A stretch of 64,000 bases of DNA from WLMZ01 sp037139095 (GTDB taxonomy: Bacteria; Actinomycetota; Acidimicrobiia; Acidimicrobiales; Ilumatobacteraceae). The stretch is taken from assembly GCA_037139095.1 (NCBI GenBank), contig JBAXHD010000005.1:43004-107003 (forward strand), written 5' to 3'. A program made the position numbers and the translations under genes. The notes below the pieces were generated by a model. That model saw nothing but the letters and a program-made list of their open reading frames with translations. It was not told the DNA's origin and ran no database searches. Below are positions 7,887-16,568 of the stretch, one piece after another. Numbering within the stretch: position 1 is the stretch's first letter; each line of letters starts with the position of its first letter.

Positions 7887-8771
7887 TTACAGCGCGGCGA
7901 TGGCGTCGGCAGTAGCGATGGCCCGTCGGGCGTTTTCTACGTGCAGATTCTCGATCATGCGGCCATCGACCGTGATGACACCGCGGCCGTCGGCGAGGCC
8001 CTCTTGGAACGCAGCGATAACGCGACGGGCGTGATCTACTTCGTCGGCAGTTGGCGCCCACACGTCGTTGGCGATCTCAACCTGCGACGGGTGGATGAGG
8101 GTCTTGCCGTCGAAGCCCATCTCGGCGCCTTGCACGCACTCGGCGCGGAAACCGTCGAGATCTTTCACGTCGTTGTACACGCCGTCGAGGATGACTTTGC
8201 CGGCCTCGCGTGCTGCGGCCAAGGCAACGGCGAGATGCGGCACCAATGGTTGACGGCCTGGCACCAGCCGAGCGCGGAGCTCGCGGGCAAGGTCGTTGGT
8301 GCCCATCACGAGCACCGTCACACGTGAATGTGCGGCGATATGGCGCACGTCGAAGATGGCAGTTGGGGTCTCGATCATCGCCCAGATGTTCATGCTTTCG
8401 GGAGCGCCAGAGGCGCGCAGGATGGACGACACCAACTCGATGGTTTCGACCGAAGACACCTTGGGGATCACCACGGCCGACGCGCCCGACTTCGCGGCGG
8501 CAGCGAGATCGTCGGCTCCCCACGGGGTGTCGAGACCGTTGCAGCGGATGGTCAATTCGCGATGGCCGTATTCGCCAGAAGCCACAGCGGCGCATGCGTT
8601 CACGCGGGCTGACTCCTTGGCATCGGGGGCAACAGCGTCTTCGAGATCGAAGATGATTGCATCGGCAGGCAATGTCTTGGCCTTCTCGAGCGCCCGCTCG
8701 TTTGCGGCGGGCATGTAGAGCACCGAGCGTCGTGGGCGCAACGAAGCACTGTTGTCAGAGTGGGTTGTCAT
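7887..8771 (-). CDS. HpcH/HpaI-type CoA-ester lyase (CitE-like)
   Basis: 294-residue TIM-barrel protein of the CitE/HpcH/HpaI family: RRSVLYMPAANERALEKA at the N-terminus, the Mg-binding IIFDLEDAV, IRCNGLDTPWG, WAMIETPTAI and GFDGKTLIHPSQV are all hallmarks. Such enzymes cleave or hydrolyse malyl-, beta-methylmalyl- or citramalyl-CoA. It lies 12 bases downstream of the second lyase gene on the same strand, with AGGAAC before its ATG, so it is the second gene of an operon. By analogy with Mcl1/Mcl2 pairs of the ethylmalonyl-CoA pathway, or mycobacterial CitE, it may be a malyl-CoA thioesterase or a second lyase (inference). Confidence 0.85.
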   Translation of the reverse strand: MTTHSDNSASLRPRRSVLYMPAANERALEKAKTLPADAIIFDLEDAVAPDAKESARVNACAAVASGEYGHRELTIRCNGLDTPWGADDLAAAAKSGASAVVIPKVSSVETIELVSSILRASGAPESMNIWAMIETPTAIFDVRHIAAHSRVTVLVMGTNDLARELRARLVPGRQPLVPHLAVALAAAREAGKVILDGVYNDVKDLDGFRAECVQGAEMGFDGKTLIHPSQVEIANDVWAPTADEVDHARRVIAAFQEGLADGRGVITVDGRMIENLHVENARRAIATADAIAAL

Positions 8772-8783
8772 GATGTGTTCCTG

Positions 8784-9833
8784 TCAGAAGCCGTACGAGG
8801 CGGCGAGTTCGGGATCGCGTGAAGCGAGTTGGCGGGCCAGTTCGACGACCACTTTGCACTGCTTGACCGAGGCGTCGTCTTCCATCTTGCCGTCGAGCAT
8901 GATGGCGCCAGTGCCGTCGCCCATTGCGTCGATGACGCGCTGAGCCTGAGCGACATCGGATGGTCGTGGGCTGAACACGCGCTTGGCAATATCGATCTGC
9001 ACAGGGTGCAGGCTCCATGCGCCAACGCAGCCGAGCAGATAGGCATTGCGGAACTGGTCTTCGCACGCAACAACATCTTTGATGTCGCCGAACGGGCCGT
9101 AGAACGGCAGCAACCCAAACGTGACGCACGCATCGACCATGCGCGCAATGGTGTAGTGCCACAGGTCTTGCTGATAGGTGGGTCGAGCGGCATCGGGGTT
9201 GGCTGCATCGGGGTCGGCGCGCACCAAATAGTCGGGATGGCCGCCGCCCACGCGGGTGGTCTTCATCCGTCGATTCGCGGCGAGGTCGGCAGGTCCGAGC
9301 GAGAGGCCTTGCATACGTGGCGAGGCGCCGCAGATGGCTTCGATGTTGGCAACGCCGCGGGCTGTTTCGAGAATTGCATGCACGAGCAACGGCTTCTTCA
9401 AGCCAGCTTTTGCTTCGAGCTGCGCAAGCAGGCGATCGACGTAATGAATGTCTTCGGGACCCTCGACCTTGGGGATCATGATGACATCGAGCTTGTCGCC
9501 AATCTCGGTGACCAGCGTGACGAGATCGTCGAGACCCCATGGTGAATCGAGGCTGTTCACGCGGGTCCACAACTGGGTGTTACCCATGTCGATAGTGCGG
9601 CCCACCTCGACGAGGCCAGCGCGAGCGGCCTCTTTCTCGGCCATCGGAACGGCGTCTTCGAGGTTGCCGAGCAAGATGTCGACAGTGGGGACAATGTCGG
9701 GAAGCTTGGCCACCATCTTTGCGTTTGCCGGCGGGAAGAAGTGGATCACTCTGCTCGGACGGAACGGAATTTCGTGGATGGGGTCGGGAGCTCCGACGGC
9801 CAGCGGTTTGAAGAAATCTCTGGGACTACGCAC
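8784..9833 (-). CDS. mcl: Malyl-CoA/beta-methylmalyl-CoA lyase, Chloroflexus type
   Basis: 349-residue CoA-ester lyase. The N-terminus (FFKPLAVGAPDPI), RPSRVIHFFPP, LLGNLEDAVPM, LDVIMIPKVEGPEDIHYVD, SLGPADLAA, RMKTTRVGGGHP, DLWHYTIARMVD, FYGPFGDIKD and GAWSLHPVQIDIAKRVFSP correspond almost block for block to what I recall of the 348-residue Chloroflexus aurantiacus MCL, a lyase of the 3-hydroxypropionate bicycle that handles malyl-, beta-methylmalyl- and citramalyl-CoA. It would split these to glyoxylate (or pyruvate) plus an acyl-CoA. The GTG start lies 6 bases after a TAGCCT box. First gene of a lyase pair. Confidence 0.87.
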   Translation of the reverse strand: MRSPRDFFKPLAVGAPDPIHEIPFRPSRVIHFFPPANAKMVAKLPDIVPTVDILLGNLEDAVPMAEKEAARAGLVEVGRTIDMGNTQLWTRVNSLDSPWGLDDLVTLVTEIGDKLDVIMIPKVEGPEDIHYVDRLLAQLEAKAGLKKPLLVHAILETARGVANIEAICGASPRMQGLSLGPADLAANRRMKTTRVGGGHPDYLVRADPDAANPDAARPTYQQDLWHYTIARMVDACVTFGLLPFYGPFGDIKDVVACEDQFRNAYLLGCVGAWSLHPVQIDIAKRVFSPRPSDVAQAQRVIDAMGDGTGAIMLDGKMEDDASVKQCKVVVELARQLASRDPELAASYGF

Positions 9834-9839
9834 CTCGTC

Positions 9840-9845
9840 AGGCTA
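9840..9845 (-). promoter_or_regulatory. Leaderless -10 box (TAGCCT) of the mcl operon
   Basis: TAGCCT ends 6 bases before the GTG at 9833. It is divergent from the box at 9866; only 20 bases separate the two, so a single regulator could affect both directions. Confidence 0.5.
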
Positions 9846-9865
9846 ATGGATCAGCCCTCCATCGG

Positions 9866-9871
9866 TATTGT
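9866..9871 (+). promoter_or_regulatory. Leaderless -10 box (TATTGT) of the HAD hydrolase gene
   Basis: TATTGT is followed by 6 bases and GTG 9878, supporting this GTG as start. Confidence 0.55.
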
Positions 9872-9877
9872 GCCGAG

Positions 9878-10552
9878 GTGACGAAATTTGATGCGATGCT
9901 CTTCGATGCCGGTGGCGTGTTCCTCCTACCCGACCCCACGGTGTTGGCTCCGCTGTTGGCGCCTTACGGCGGCGACCCGAGCATTCAGGCGCATGTGCGA
10001 GCGCACTACAGCGGCATGGCAGCGAAGTCGGCCGCCGGATCTACCGAGTCGTTCTGGGGCGACTACAACCTCGCCTATGTCGAGGCGGTTGGTGTGCCTG
10101 CCCACGATGTTGACTACGCGGCCCACGTACTCGAACGCACCCGTAATGCCTTTGTGTGGCGATGGCCGATGGCCGACTCGGTTGAGGCGCTCGCCCGGCT
10201 GGTTGCCAACGGTATGCCGGTGGGCGTGGTGTCGAACGCCAGCGGCCAGATCGAAGAGGTCTTGCAGCGAAGCGGCGTGTGCCAAGTTGGCGACGGTCCG
10301 CTCACCTCGGTTCGCGTCATTATTGACAGTCACGTAGTGGGCGTGGCCAAGCCAGATGCGCGCATCTTTGACCACGCGCTCGTTCACTTCGAGGGCATTG
10401 ATCCGGCTCGCATCGCGTACATCGGCGACTCGGTCACGATGGACGTAGGCGGGGCGCGTTCCGCTGGCCTTCATCCGATTTTGCTCGACCCATTTGGCGA
10501 CCACGTGGGCGCCGACTTTGATCGAATTGAGTCGATGCTCGAACTGCTGTAA
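9878..10552 (+). CDS. HAD-superfamily hydrolase
   Basis: 224 residues. HAD motif I is MLFDAGGVF, where the usual second Asp is Gly as in other FDxGGV-type members; motif II is GVVSNASG, motif III lies around VGVAKPDARIF, and motif IV is IGDSVTMDVGGARSAG. The cap region is alpha-helical between the first two motifs. These proteins dephosphorylate small metabolites; substrate unknown. Divergent from the mcl operon. Confidence 0.87.
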   Translation: MTKFDAMLFDAGGVFLLPDPTVLAPLLAPYGGDPSIQAHVRAHYSGMAAKSAAGSTESFWGDYNLAYVEAVGVPAHDVDYAAHVLERTRNAFVWRWPMADSVEALARLVANGMPVGVVSNASGQIEEVLQRSGVCQVGDGPLTSVRVIIDSHVVGVAKPDARIFDHALVHFEGIDPARIAYIGDSVTMDVGGARSAGLHPILLDPFGDHVGADFDRIESMLELL

Positions 10553-10581
10553 TCGGCCCGAAGGCCAACCGGCACGAACGC

Positions 10582-12195
10582 TTAGGCGTTGCTTGCCTCG
10601 ACGAGACGACGTGCGATCACCTTGAGGCACAGTGTCTCGTCGGCACCTTCGAAGATGCTCAGCACGCGGGCGTCGACGAACAGACGGCTCACTGCGTATT
10701 CCTCGGCGTAGCCCATGCCGCCATGAATCTGCATGGCCTCACGGCTCACCCATTCGGCGGCACGACACACGTAAGCCTTCACCATGCTGGCCTCGGTGGT
10801 GCCTTCACCCTTGCCCATCAACGTGGCTACGTGGTACGAGAACTGACGGCCGGCCTGAATGAGTACAGCCATGCGGCCAAGCTTGGCCTGCGTGAGCTGA
10901 TAGTCGATGATGTTCGAGCCAAACACCTTGCGGTTCTGGGCGTAGTTGAGCGCTGCTTCGTAGGCGGCCTGCATCAGGCCAACGGCGCGCGCTGCTGTTT
11001 GCAAGCGTCCGTTCTCGAAGCCCTCCATTTGGTAGTAGAAGCCGCGGCCCTTGCCGGTCTCTTCGCCGATGAGGTTCTCGGCGGGCACCCACCAGTTTTC
11101 GAGAGCGATCTCGTAGCTGTGCATACCGCGGTAGCCGATGGTGTCGATGGGGCGACCCTCCATGCGGCCAGCGGTGCCGTCGGCGCGGGTGGGCTGGCTG
11201 AACTCGAAGCCGTGGGCTTGGCCCAGCGGCTTGGGCACGATGAAGACGCTGAGGCCGCGGTGGGTCTTGCTGCGATCGGGATCGGTGCGGGCCAACAGCA
11301 TGAGCACGTTGGCGCGAGCGGCAAATGTGCACCAGGTCTTTACGCCGTTGATCACGTAGCCGGGCTCGCCATTGGGGCCGTCGGCGGCAACGGCACTGAC
11401 CGTGACGCCAGCGACATCGCTGCCGAAGTCGGGCTCGGTTACTGCAACAGCAGCCATCACTTCGGCGGTTGCCAACTTGGGCAGCCACTCTTGCTTTTGA
11501 GCTTCGGTGCCGCCCTTCACCAAGGCGCGGGTGAGGATCTCGGGGCGGGTAATCAGCGAGCCGCCAATGCCGAGCGAGCCACGCGACAGTTCTTCGGTGG
11601 CCACGACCATCGCCATGTATTCGCCGTCGCCGCCTTCGCTGAAGCCGCCGTATTCGACTGGAACACTGAGGCCAAAGGCACCCATGTCGGCGAGACCGCT
11701 GATGATCTTCTCGGGCACATCGGCGTTGTGACGATGTACGTGCTCTGCCTCGGGCGCAATGACTTTGTCGGCGAACGAGCGGAACGTGTCTTGCACCATC
11801 TCGAAATCGCTGTCGAGGTGGCGAGGTCCGGCGAGATGCGCCAAGGATGCCAAGAACTCGGGGTTGCGGTATGTCTCAAGGAACGAATGCACGGCACTCA
11901 TCGGTGCTGTCTGCACACCCCACGCTGACTCGCGTCCGGTGATGCGAGTGATCAGATCGTGAGCCATGTCGGCGGTGTAGGCACAAGTGATCTTGCCCTC
12001 GGTGTCGCCTTTGGCGCCGTAGTCGAGCATGGCGCGTGCAGTTGCTACCGCTGAGGCAGCATGAGCGATGTCGTAGGCCACCACTTGGTGGATATCGGGA
12101 CCGCCGCTCGCGGCCATGTGACGGATTGCTTTACCGACCACGCTCTGGGCGAGTTCGATAACTTCGTGGGCGGCCTGCAGATCTGGAGCGGTCAT
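10582..12195 (-). CDS. mcd: Long acyl-CoA dehydrogenase, probable methylsuccinyl-CoA dehydrogenase
   Basis: 537-residue flavin acyl-CoA dehydrogenase with an N-terminal helical extension of about 130 residues before the standard domain. Typical motifs include VTEPDFGSDVAG, NGVKTWCTFAARANV, IDTIGYRGMHSYEI and IHGGMGYAEEYAVSR near the C-terminus. The extension and the GYRGMHSYE block match what I remember of (2S)-methylsuccinyl-CoA dehydrogenase of the ethylmalonyl-CoA pathway, which forms mesaconyl-CoA; ordinary family members are about 380-400 residues. The nearby mcl and MaoC genes fit this reading. Its ATG follows a TAATCT box by 7 bases. A generic acyl-CoA dehydrogenase remains possible. 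Confidence 0.8.
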   Translation of the reverse strand: MTAPDLQAAHEVIELAQSVVGKAIRHMAASGGPDIHQVVAYDIAHAASAVATARAMLDYGAKGDTEGKITCAYTADMAHDLITRITGRESAWGVQTAPMSAVHSFLETYRNPEFLASLAHLAGPRHLDSDFEMVQDTFRSFADKVIAPEAEHVHRHNADVPEKIISGLADMGAFGLSVPVEYGGFSEGGDGEYMAMVVATEELSRGSLGIGGSLITRPEILTRALVKGGTEAQKQEWLPKLATAEVMAAVAVTEPDFGSDVAGVTVSAVAADGPNGEPGYVINGVKTWCTFAARANVLMLLARTDPDRSKTHRGLSVFIVPKPLGQAHGFEFSQPTRADGTAGRMEGRPIDTIGYRGMHSYEIALENWWVPAENLIGEETGKGRGFYYQMEGFENGRLQTAARAVGLMQAAYEAALNYAQNRKVFGSNIIDYQLTQAKLGRMAVLIQAGRQFSYHVATLMGKGEGTTEASMVKAYVCRAAEWVSREAMQIHGGMGYAEEYAVSRLFVDARVLSIFEGADETLCLKVIARRLVEASNA

Positions 12196-12202
12196 GGGCG
12201 CA

Positions 12203-12208
12203 AGATTA
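12203..12208 (-). promoter_or_regulatory. Leaderless -10 box (TAATCT) of the mcd-like gene
   Basis: TAATCT ends 7 bases before ATG 12195; no Shine-Dalgarno sequence is seen. Confidence 0.55.
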
Positions 12209-12272
12209 TCTATTCACCAGTAAAACGCAGAATCTGAAGGACAAACGTCACGTTGGGTGGCAAACTCGGCCA

Positions 12273-12890
12273 ATGTCCGATATTCCACGACGGCAACTCA
12301 ACGTTTGTGTGTACTGCGGTACCAATCTCGGCGATACACCCGCGTACGAACAGGCGGCCCGCGAACTCGGAACGGTCCTTGCCGAGCGTGGCATGGGGCT
12401 TGTGTATGGCGGTGGCAAGCTCGGGCTGATGGGTGCGGTGGCCGACGCGGCACTCGCCGCCGGGGGTCATGTCATCGGCGTGATACCGCAGAGCTTGATG
12501 CGAGCCGAGGTAGGTCACACCGGCCTCAGCGAACTCGAGGTGGCCGAGACAATGCACATTCGCAAAGCACGCATGGCCGAGTTATCCGACGCTTTCATCG
12601 CCTTGCCTGGCGGCTTCGGCACGTTCGAAGAGTTGCTCGAAGTGCTCACGTGGAACCAGCTCGATTTCGTTCGTAAGCCGGTTGCAGTGCTCGATGTCGA
12701 CCACTTTTATGCGCCGTTATTCGAGATGTTCGATCGAGCTGTATCGGCCGGATTCGCGCGCGAGGCGCATGCTCAATTGGCGCAACGAGCAACCAGCGTG
12801 CAGCAGGCGCTCGACATCGTGACCGCTGCACCGCCACCTACGGTGAGTAAGTGGATCGACCCTGATGGCGCTACCGGTTCAGTGTTTTGA
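12273..12890 (+). CDS. LOG-family protein (nucleoside 5'-monophosphate phosphoribohydrolase)
   Basis: 205 residues of the Rossmann-like LOG family, formerly called lysine decarboxylase-like. VYCGTNLG at the N-terminus, LVYGGGKLGLMGAVAD and the signature LPGGFGTFEELLEVLTWNQL with catalytic Arg/Glu are present. Members release free bases from cytokinin-type or ordinary nucleoside monophosphates. The last 20 bases overlap the convergent nucleotidyltransferase gene. Confidence 0.9.
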   Translation: MSDIPRRQLNVCVYCGTNLGDTPAYEQAARELGTVLAERGMGLVYGGGKLGLMGAVADAALAAGGHVIGVIPQSLMRAEVGHTGLSELEVAETMHIRKARMAELSDAFIALPGGFGTFEELLEVLTWNQLDFVRKPVAVLDVDHFYAPLFEMFDRAVSAGFAREAHAQLAQRATSVQQALDIVTAAPPPTVSKWIDPDGATGSVF

Positions 12891-13668
12891 TCTGACGCAG
12901 TGCCTCGGCCATAGCGCTCAGCGATGCTCGCAGCAGTGCGAGATCTACAGGTTGATCTGGTGCGGCGCGTAGCGCCACAACCGATTCGCACACACTGCGA
13001 TGTTGCTCGCCAAGAACCTCGGCGGCCCACAGACCTGCCGCCGATTTTGAAGTGACGCCCCCAGTTGTCGCCGAATACAACATGCGGCACGCGCCAAGCA
13101 GACACCACTCCGCGACCGAACTAGGCAACGTGTCGGCGGGTCGCATCTCGCTGATCGCAGCTTCGAACTGATCGTGCACGGGCTTCCAATAGTGTTTGCT
13201 GTTGTCGGTGATGAAGCGCGCGAATTCATCGAGGTCGAGCGGAATATCTAACTCGGAAGCTTCGGGTCCGCGAACTCGAATGCCATGTGTGGCGAGCGTG
13301 TGCCACGTGACGGGGTTGAGCTCGAAGCACTCGGCGTCGTGATGGAAATCGCCGCTCAGTGTCCACGGTCGGGTGACCCCTTGCGGCGACAGCGTGAGGT
13401 CGCTCCAAGCAAGGAATGGTCCGTCAACGCGCGCCCCCGGGCAACGCTCACTGAACACGGCATGTGCAGTGAGCAAGGTGGCTGCCGTCTCTTCATCGGC
13501 TGGTTCAGTGGTAATGGCGACGATGTCGATATCGCTCGAATGCGGCTTCCAGTCGTCGAGCGCAATCGAGCCAATCACGTAGAGACCTTCGATCGATCGC
13601 GGAGCAATCTCGTCGTATGTGCTCATCCAGGTTCGGATGGTCTCGAACCACTCGGGGCTTTGGGTCAC
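12871..13668 (-). CDS. Nucleotidyltransferase with aminoglycoside-adenylyltransferase-like C-terminus
   Basis: 265 residues. The N-terminal polymerase-beta-like fold shows GSIALDDWKPHSSDIDIVAI, the GS-x9-DxD metal motif of nucleotidyltransferases. The helical C-terminal half, with the WCLLGACRMLYSATTG stretch, resembles the DUF4111/AadA-type domain. Some relatives adenylylate streptomycin or spectinomycin, but most chromosomal copies are of unknown role, so resistance is not claimed. The GTG start at 13668 faces the divergent serine-hydrolase gene. Confidence 0.8.
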   Translation of the reverse strand: MTQSPEWFETIRTWMSTYDEIAPRSIEGLYVIGSIALDDWKPHSSDIDIVAITTEPADEETAATLLTAHAVFSERCPGARVDGPFLAWSDLTLSPQGVTRPWTLSGDFHHDAECFELNPVTWHTLATHGIRVRGPEASELDIPLDLDEFARFITDNSKHYWKPVHDQFEAAISEMRPADTLPSSVAEWCLLGACRMLYSATTGGVTSKSAAGLWAAEVLGEQHRSVCESVVALRAAPDQPVDLALLRASLSAMAEALRQIKTLNR

Positions 13669-13688
13669 CTCGAAAGTCTTGCACGGAC

Positions 13689-13694
13689 TACGTT
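13689..13694 (+). promoter_or_regulatory. Leaderless -10 box (TACGTT) of the serine hydrolase gene
   Basis: TACGTT is followed by 6 bases and GTG 13701. This supports the shorter reading frame start rather than the in-frame ATG at 13617, which would overlap the divergent gene. Confidence 0.55.
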
Positions 13695-13700
13695 CGGGCT

Positions 13701-14729
13701 GTGCATGAGTTGCGTACCCATCCGCTTGGCGAGCAGTGGCCCACTTTGGCGTGGCCGATCGGCAGTCCTGATCAAGACGTTGATACCGCAGCGGCCCGTG
13801 CTGCGCTGCGGGCTATTCGCGATACTCCCGAAGAGGCGGGCGTTCCCTTGGCCACCGCGGTGGTGCATCGCGGACGATTGATCTACGAGCAATACGCCCC
13901 GGGTTTCGATGCAACGAGCACGTTCATTTCGTGGAGCGTTGCCAAGAGCATCGTGCACGCAGTGTTTGGCATCTTGGTTGGCGATGGTCGCATCGATATC
14001 GATGAGCCTGCGCCGGTACCCGAATTCGTGGGAACCAACAAGGCTTCAATCACCATTCGCGATCTGTTTGCGATGAAGTCAGGCCTCGAATTCAACGAGG
14101 ACTATGTCGATGAATCGACATCGCATTGCATCGACATGTTGTTTGGTGCAGGCACCAACGATCATGCGCACTACGCCGCGAGCCAACAGTTGTTGCATGC
14201 GCCGGGCGCGGTGTGGAACTACGCATCGGGCACCACCAACATCTTGGCGAGAATCGCCGGCAATATCGTGGGCGGTGGCGAGCAGGGCATGCGCAAGTTC
14301 CTGAACGATCGCCTGTTTACGCCGCTGGGTATGACCAGCGCTGAGCCGAGCTTCGACGCATCCGGCACGTTTGTCGGTTCGTCGTATGTGTTCGCCACGG
14401 CTCGAGATTTTGCTCGGTTCGGATACCTCTATTCGCGCGATGGCGAGTGGGACGAACACCGATTGTTGCCAGCCGGTTGGGTCGACTACGCGCGCACCCA
14501 AGTAGTGGTTGACCCGGACCCTCCGCATTTTGGCTACGGAGCTCACTGGTGGATCTGGACCGATCAGCCAGGCAGCTTCGCCGCGCACGGATACGAAGGC
14601 CAATACGTAATCGTTATCCCCGAGCGTGACCTTGTGGTGGTGCAACTCAGCAAAGTTCCGTCAGCGTTTCGCCCGCTACTAGTCGCCAAGTTGCGTCAGT
14701 TGATCAACGCCTTTCCGTCGCTCGGCTGA
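13701..14729 (+). CDS. Serine hydrolase, class C beta-lactamase family
   Basis: 342 residues of the beta-lactamase/esterase (PF00144) fold. The nucleophile motif is S79-V-A-K82 in ISWSVAKS, the second motif is NYASGT (Tyr), and the third is AAHGYEGQ. No signal peptide is seen at the chosen start, so it is probably a cytoplasmic esterase or amide hydrolase (6-aminohexanoate-dimer-hydrolase-like) rather than a secreted beta-lactamase. Start chosen from the leaderless promoter. Confidence 0.85.
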   Translation: MHELRTHPLGEQWPTLAWPIGSPDQDVDTAAARAALRAIRDTPEEAGVPLATAVVHRGRLIYEQYAPGFDATSTFISWSVAKSIVHAVFGILVGDGRIDIDEPAPVPEFVGTNKASITIRDLFAMKSGLEFNEDYVDESTSHCIDMLFGAGTNDHAHYAASQQLLHAPGAVWNYASGTTNILARIAGNIVGGGEQGMRKFLNDRLFTPLGMTSAEPSFDASGTFVGSSYVFATARDFARFGYLYSRDGEWDEHRLLPAGWVDYARTQVVVDPDPPHFGYGAHWWIWTDQPGSFAAHGYEGQYVIVIPERDLVVVQLSKVPSAFRPLLVAKLRQLINAFPSLG

Positions 14730-14785
14730 ACACCCATGAGCAGTGAAGTCGCTGAACACGGTTCTGTATCGGCTAGCAAATAGGG

Positions 14786-16033
14786 ATGGCCAACGACCCG
14801 CAGGAGCAACAGACCGCCGCGTCTGATGTCGTCGCGGCCAAAGTTGCTCGCCGCCCGCTTCGGTCGGCGGTCAAAATGGTGGCCTTTGCGGCGGTGATCT
14901 ACTTTTTTGTGTTGCCGCTGATACCTGGATTCCGCAACGCTGCGCATGAGCTTCGTCGTGTGTCGCCGCTCTTGCTCGTACTTGGCCTCGGGCTTGAACT
15001 CGCGTCGCTGTATTCGTACTCGTTGCTCACACGAGCAGCGCTTGGCGAGTCTGGTTCATTGGTCTCCTCGTGGCGCATGTTTCGTATTCAGCTCAGCACG
15101 CGCGCCCTCAGCAGCGTGGTGCCGGGCGGCACTGCCGCTGGGTCTGCGCTTGGTTATCGGTTGATGACAGTCTCAGGAATCCCTGGCCCCGATGCCGGCT
15201 TTGCGCTGGGCACAGCGGGCCTCGGATCTGCGGTGGTTCTCAACTTGCTGTTCTGGGCTGGGCTCATCATCTCGATCCCATTGCGCGGCGTGAACCCCGG
15301 ATACGCCACTGCGGCCATCGCCGGCGTTCTCATCATGGGCCTCGTCGCCGCGCTTGTGTTCGGACTTGTCGAGGGCCAAGCACGCGCCGAACGAGTGTTG
15401 CGGTGGATCGCTCGTCGCGCGCACCAGAACGAAGATCGCGTCGGCGACGCGGTGCGGCACATTGGTGATCGACTCGAAGAGTTGGCCGAGGATCGCGCGT
15501 TGCTCAGGCGGGTTATTGGTTGGGCGGCCGCGAACTGGTTGCTTGATGCAGCAGCGCTGGGCGTGTTCCTCAGAGCGTTCGGTGGTTCAGTCAGTCTCGA
15601 TGGCTTGATCATTGCCTTTGGCATCGCCAATATCGCTGCGGTCATCCCCATCACGCCGGGCGGACTCGGCGTGATCGAGGCGCTGCTGATCTCTACCCTC
15701 GTGGGCTTCGGCATGGGGCGCGGCATAGCCACGCTTGGCGTTGCTTCGTACCGACTGAGCCAGTTCTTCTTCCCGATCTTGCTCGGGGGTCTCAGCTATT
15801 TGAGCCTGCGGCTTGGGCCATGGTCGGTCGAGCGGCGCACCGCGCTTCGGCCGCTGCGCGAGGTGGCCACCGAGGCTGCCAACGTTGGCGAGAGTCCTCT
15901 CGACTTCGACGAACGTTTTGCTCCGCGTCGGCCCAAGGGCGACCGAACCCGCGAGCTCGAACGGCAAGCTCAGCTGTTCGACCCCACGTTGCTCGACGGC
16001 GACGACGATGCGGGTTCGCATCGGCTCTACTAG
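14786..16033 (+). CDS. Lysylphosphatidylglycerol-synthase-type flippase domain protein (UPF0104)
   Basis: 415-residue membrane protein with about eight hydrophobic helices of the LPG synthase TM/AglD-like family: SVVPGGTAAGSALGYRLM and IANIAAVIPITPGGLGVIEALL are the recognisable blocks. It lacks the soluble aminoacyl-transferase domain of MprF, so it is more likely a lipid or isoprenoid-linked glycan translocase. The cytoplasmic C-terminal tail of about 65 residues is charged. It ends on the TAG that is also part of the next gene's -10 box. Confidence 0.85.
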   Translation: MANDPQEQQTAASDVVAAKVARRPLRSAVKMVAFAAVIYFFVLPLIPGFRNAAHELRRVSPLLLVLGLGLELASLYSYSLLTRAALGESGSLVSSWRMFRIQLSTRALSSVVPGGTAAGSALGYRLMTVSGIPGPDAGFALGTAGLGSAVVLNLLFWAGLIISIPLRGVNPGYATAAIAGVLIMGLVAALVFGLVEGQARAERVLRWIARRAHQNEDRVGDAVRHIGDRLEELAEDRALLRRVIGWAAANWLLDAAALGVFLRAFGGSVSLDGLIIAFGIANIAAVIPITPGGLGVIEALLISTLVGFGMGRGIATLGVASYRLSQFFFPILLGGLSYLSLRLGPWSVERRTALRPLREVATEAANVGESPLDFDERFAPRRPKGDRTRELERQAQLFDPTLLDGDDDAGSHRLY

Positions 16034-16036
16034 CGT
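16031..16036 (+). promoter_or_regulatory. Leaderless -10 box (TAGCGT) of the MaoC gene, overlapping the previous stop codon
   Basis: TAGCGT begins with the stop codon of the upstream gene and is followed by 7 bases and ATG 16044, so the hydratase can be transcribed on its own. Confidence 0.5.
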
Positions 16037-16043
16037 TCGACCC

Positions 16044-16568
16044 ATGAGCATTTACGAACGCCCCTTTGGTCGCTGCCTCGAAGACTTCGTCGTCGACGAC
16101 ATTTATAAGCACTGGCCTGGAAAGACCATCACCGAATACGACGATCACCTGTTTTGCATGATCACAATGAACCATCACCCGTTGCACACCAACGATTGGT
16201 TCGCAAGCGAAAGCGTTCAGGGTCGCAACGTAGTTGTGGGCAACTTGGTGTACTCGCTGTGCCTCGGCATGAGCGTGCCCGATGTCAGCGGCGCCGCTAT
16301 TGCCAACCTCGAGGTTGAGACCTTGCAGCACAAGTTCCCTACCTTCCACGGCGACACCATTCACGCCGAGACACGGGTGCTCGAAGTGAAAGAGTCCTCA
16401 TCGAAGAACGATCGCGGCACGGTGCTCGTCGAGACCAAGGGCTTCAACCAAGACGGCAAAGAAGTGTGTTACTTCCGCCGTCGAGTAATGGTGTGGAAGC
16501 GTGACTTTGCTCCGGCCCGTCGTCGTCCATACGACGGCCAAGACGTGTGGACCAACAAGCCCTCCTGA
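16044..16568 (+). CDS. MaoC-like hot-dog hydratase, possible mesaconyl-CoA hydratase
   Basis: 174-residue single hot-dog protein. ITEYDDHLFCMITMNHHPLHTN aligns with the MaoC hydratase helix (its active-site part only is quoted: TMNHHPLHTN); H48 is the catalytic His and N43 stands where R-specific enoyl hydratases have Asp. The Asn variant and general style recall mesaconyl-CoA hydratases and mycobacterial MaoC proteins next to CitE. With the mcd- and mcl-like genes 4-6 kb away it would supply the beta-methylmalyl-CoA step (inference). It overlaps mutY by 22 bases. Confidence 0.75.
   Translation: MSIYERPFGRCLEDFVVDDIYKHWPGKTITEYDDHLFCMITMNHHPLHTNDWFASESVQGRNVVVGNLVYSLCLGMSVPDVSGAAIANLEVETLQHKFPTFHGDTIHAETRVLEVKESSSKNDRGTVLVETKGFNQDGKEVCYFRRRVMVWKRDFAPARRRPYDGQDVWTNKPS

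Noticed and set aside
10723..11928. 401-residue open frame on the + strand
   Set aside because: Antisense shadow of the acyl-CoA dehydrogenase, which has clear family motifs and a promoter; the + frame has none.
12871..13668. Aminoglycoside resistance gene
   Set aside because: The fold is similar to AadA but sequence alone does not show antibiotic specificity; kept as a nucleotidyltransferase.
13701..14729. Secreted beta-lactamase
   Set aside because: No signal peptide at the supported start; family includes many esterases and amide hydrolases.
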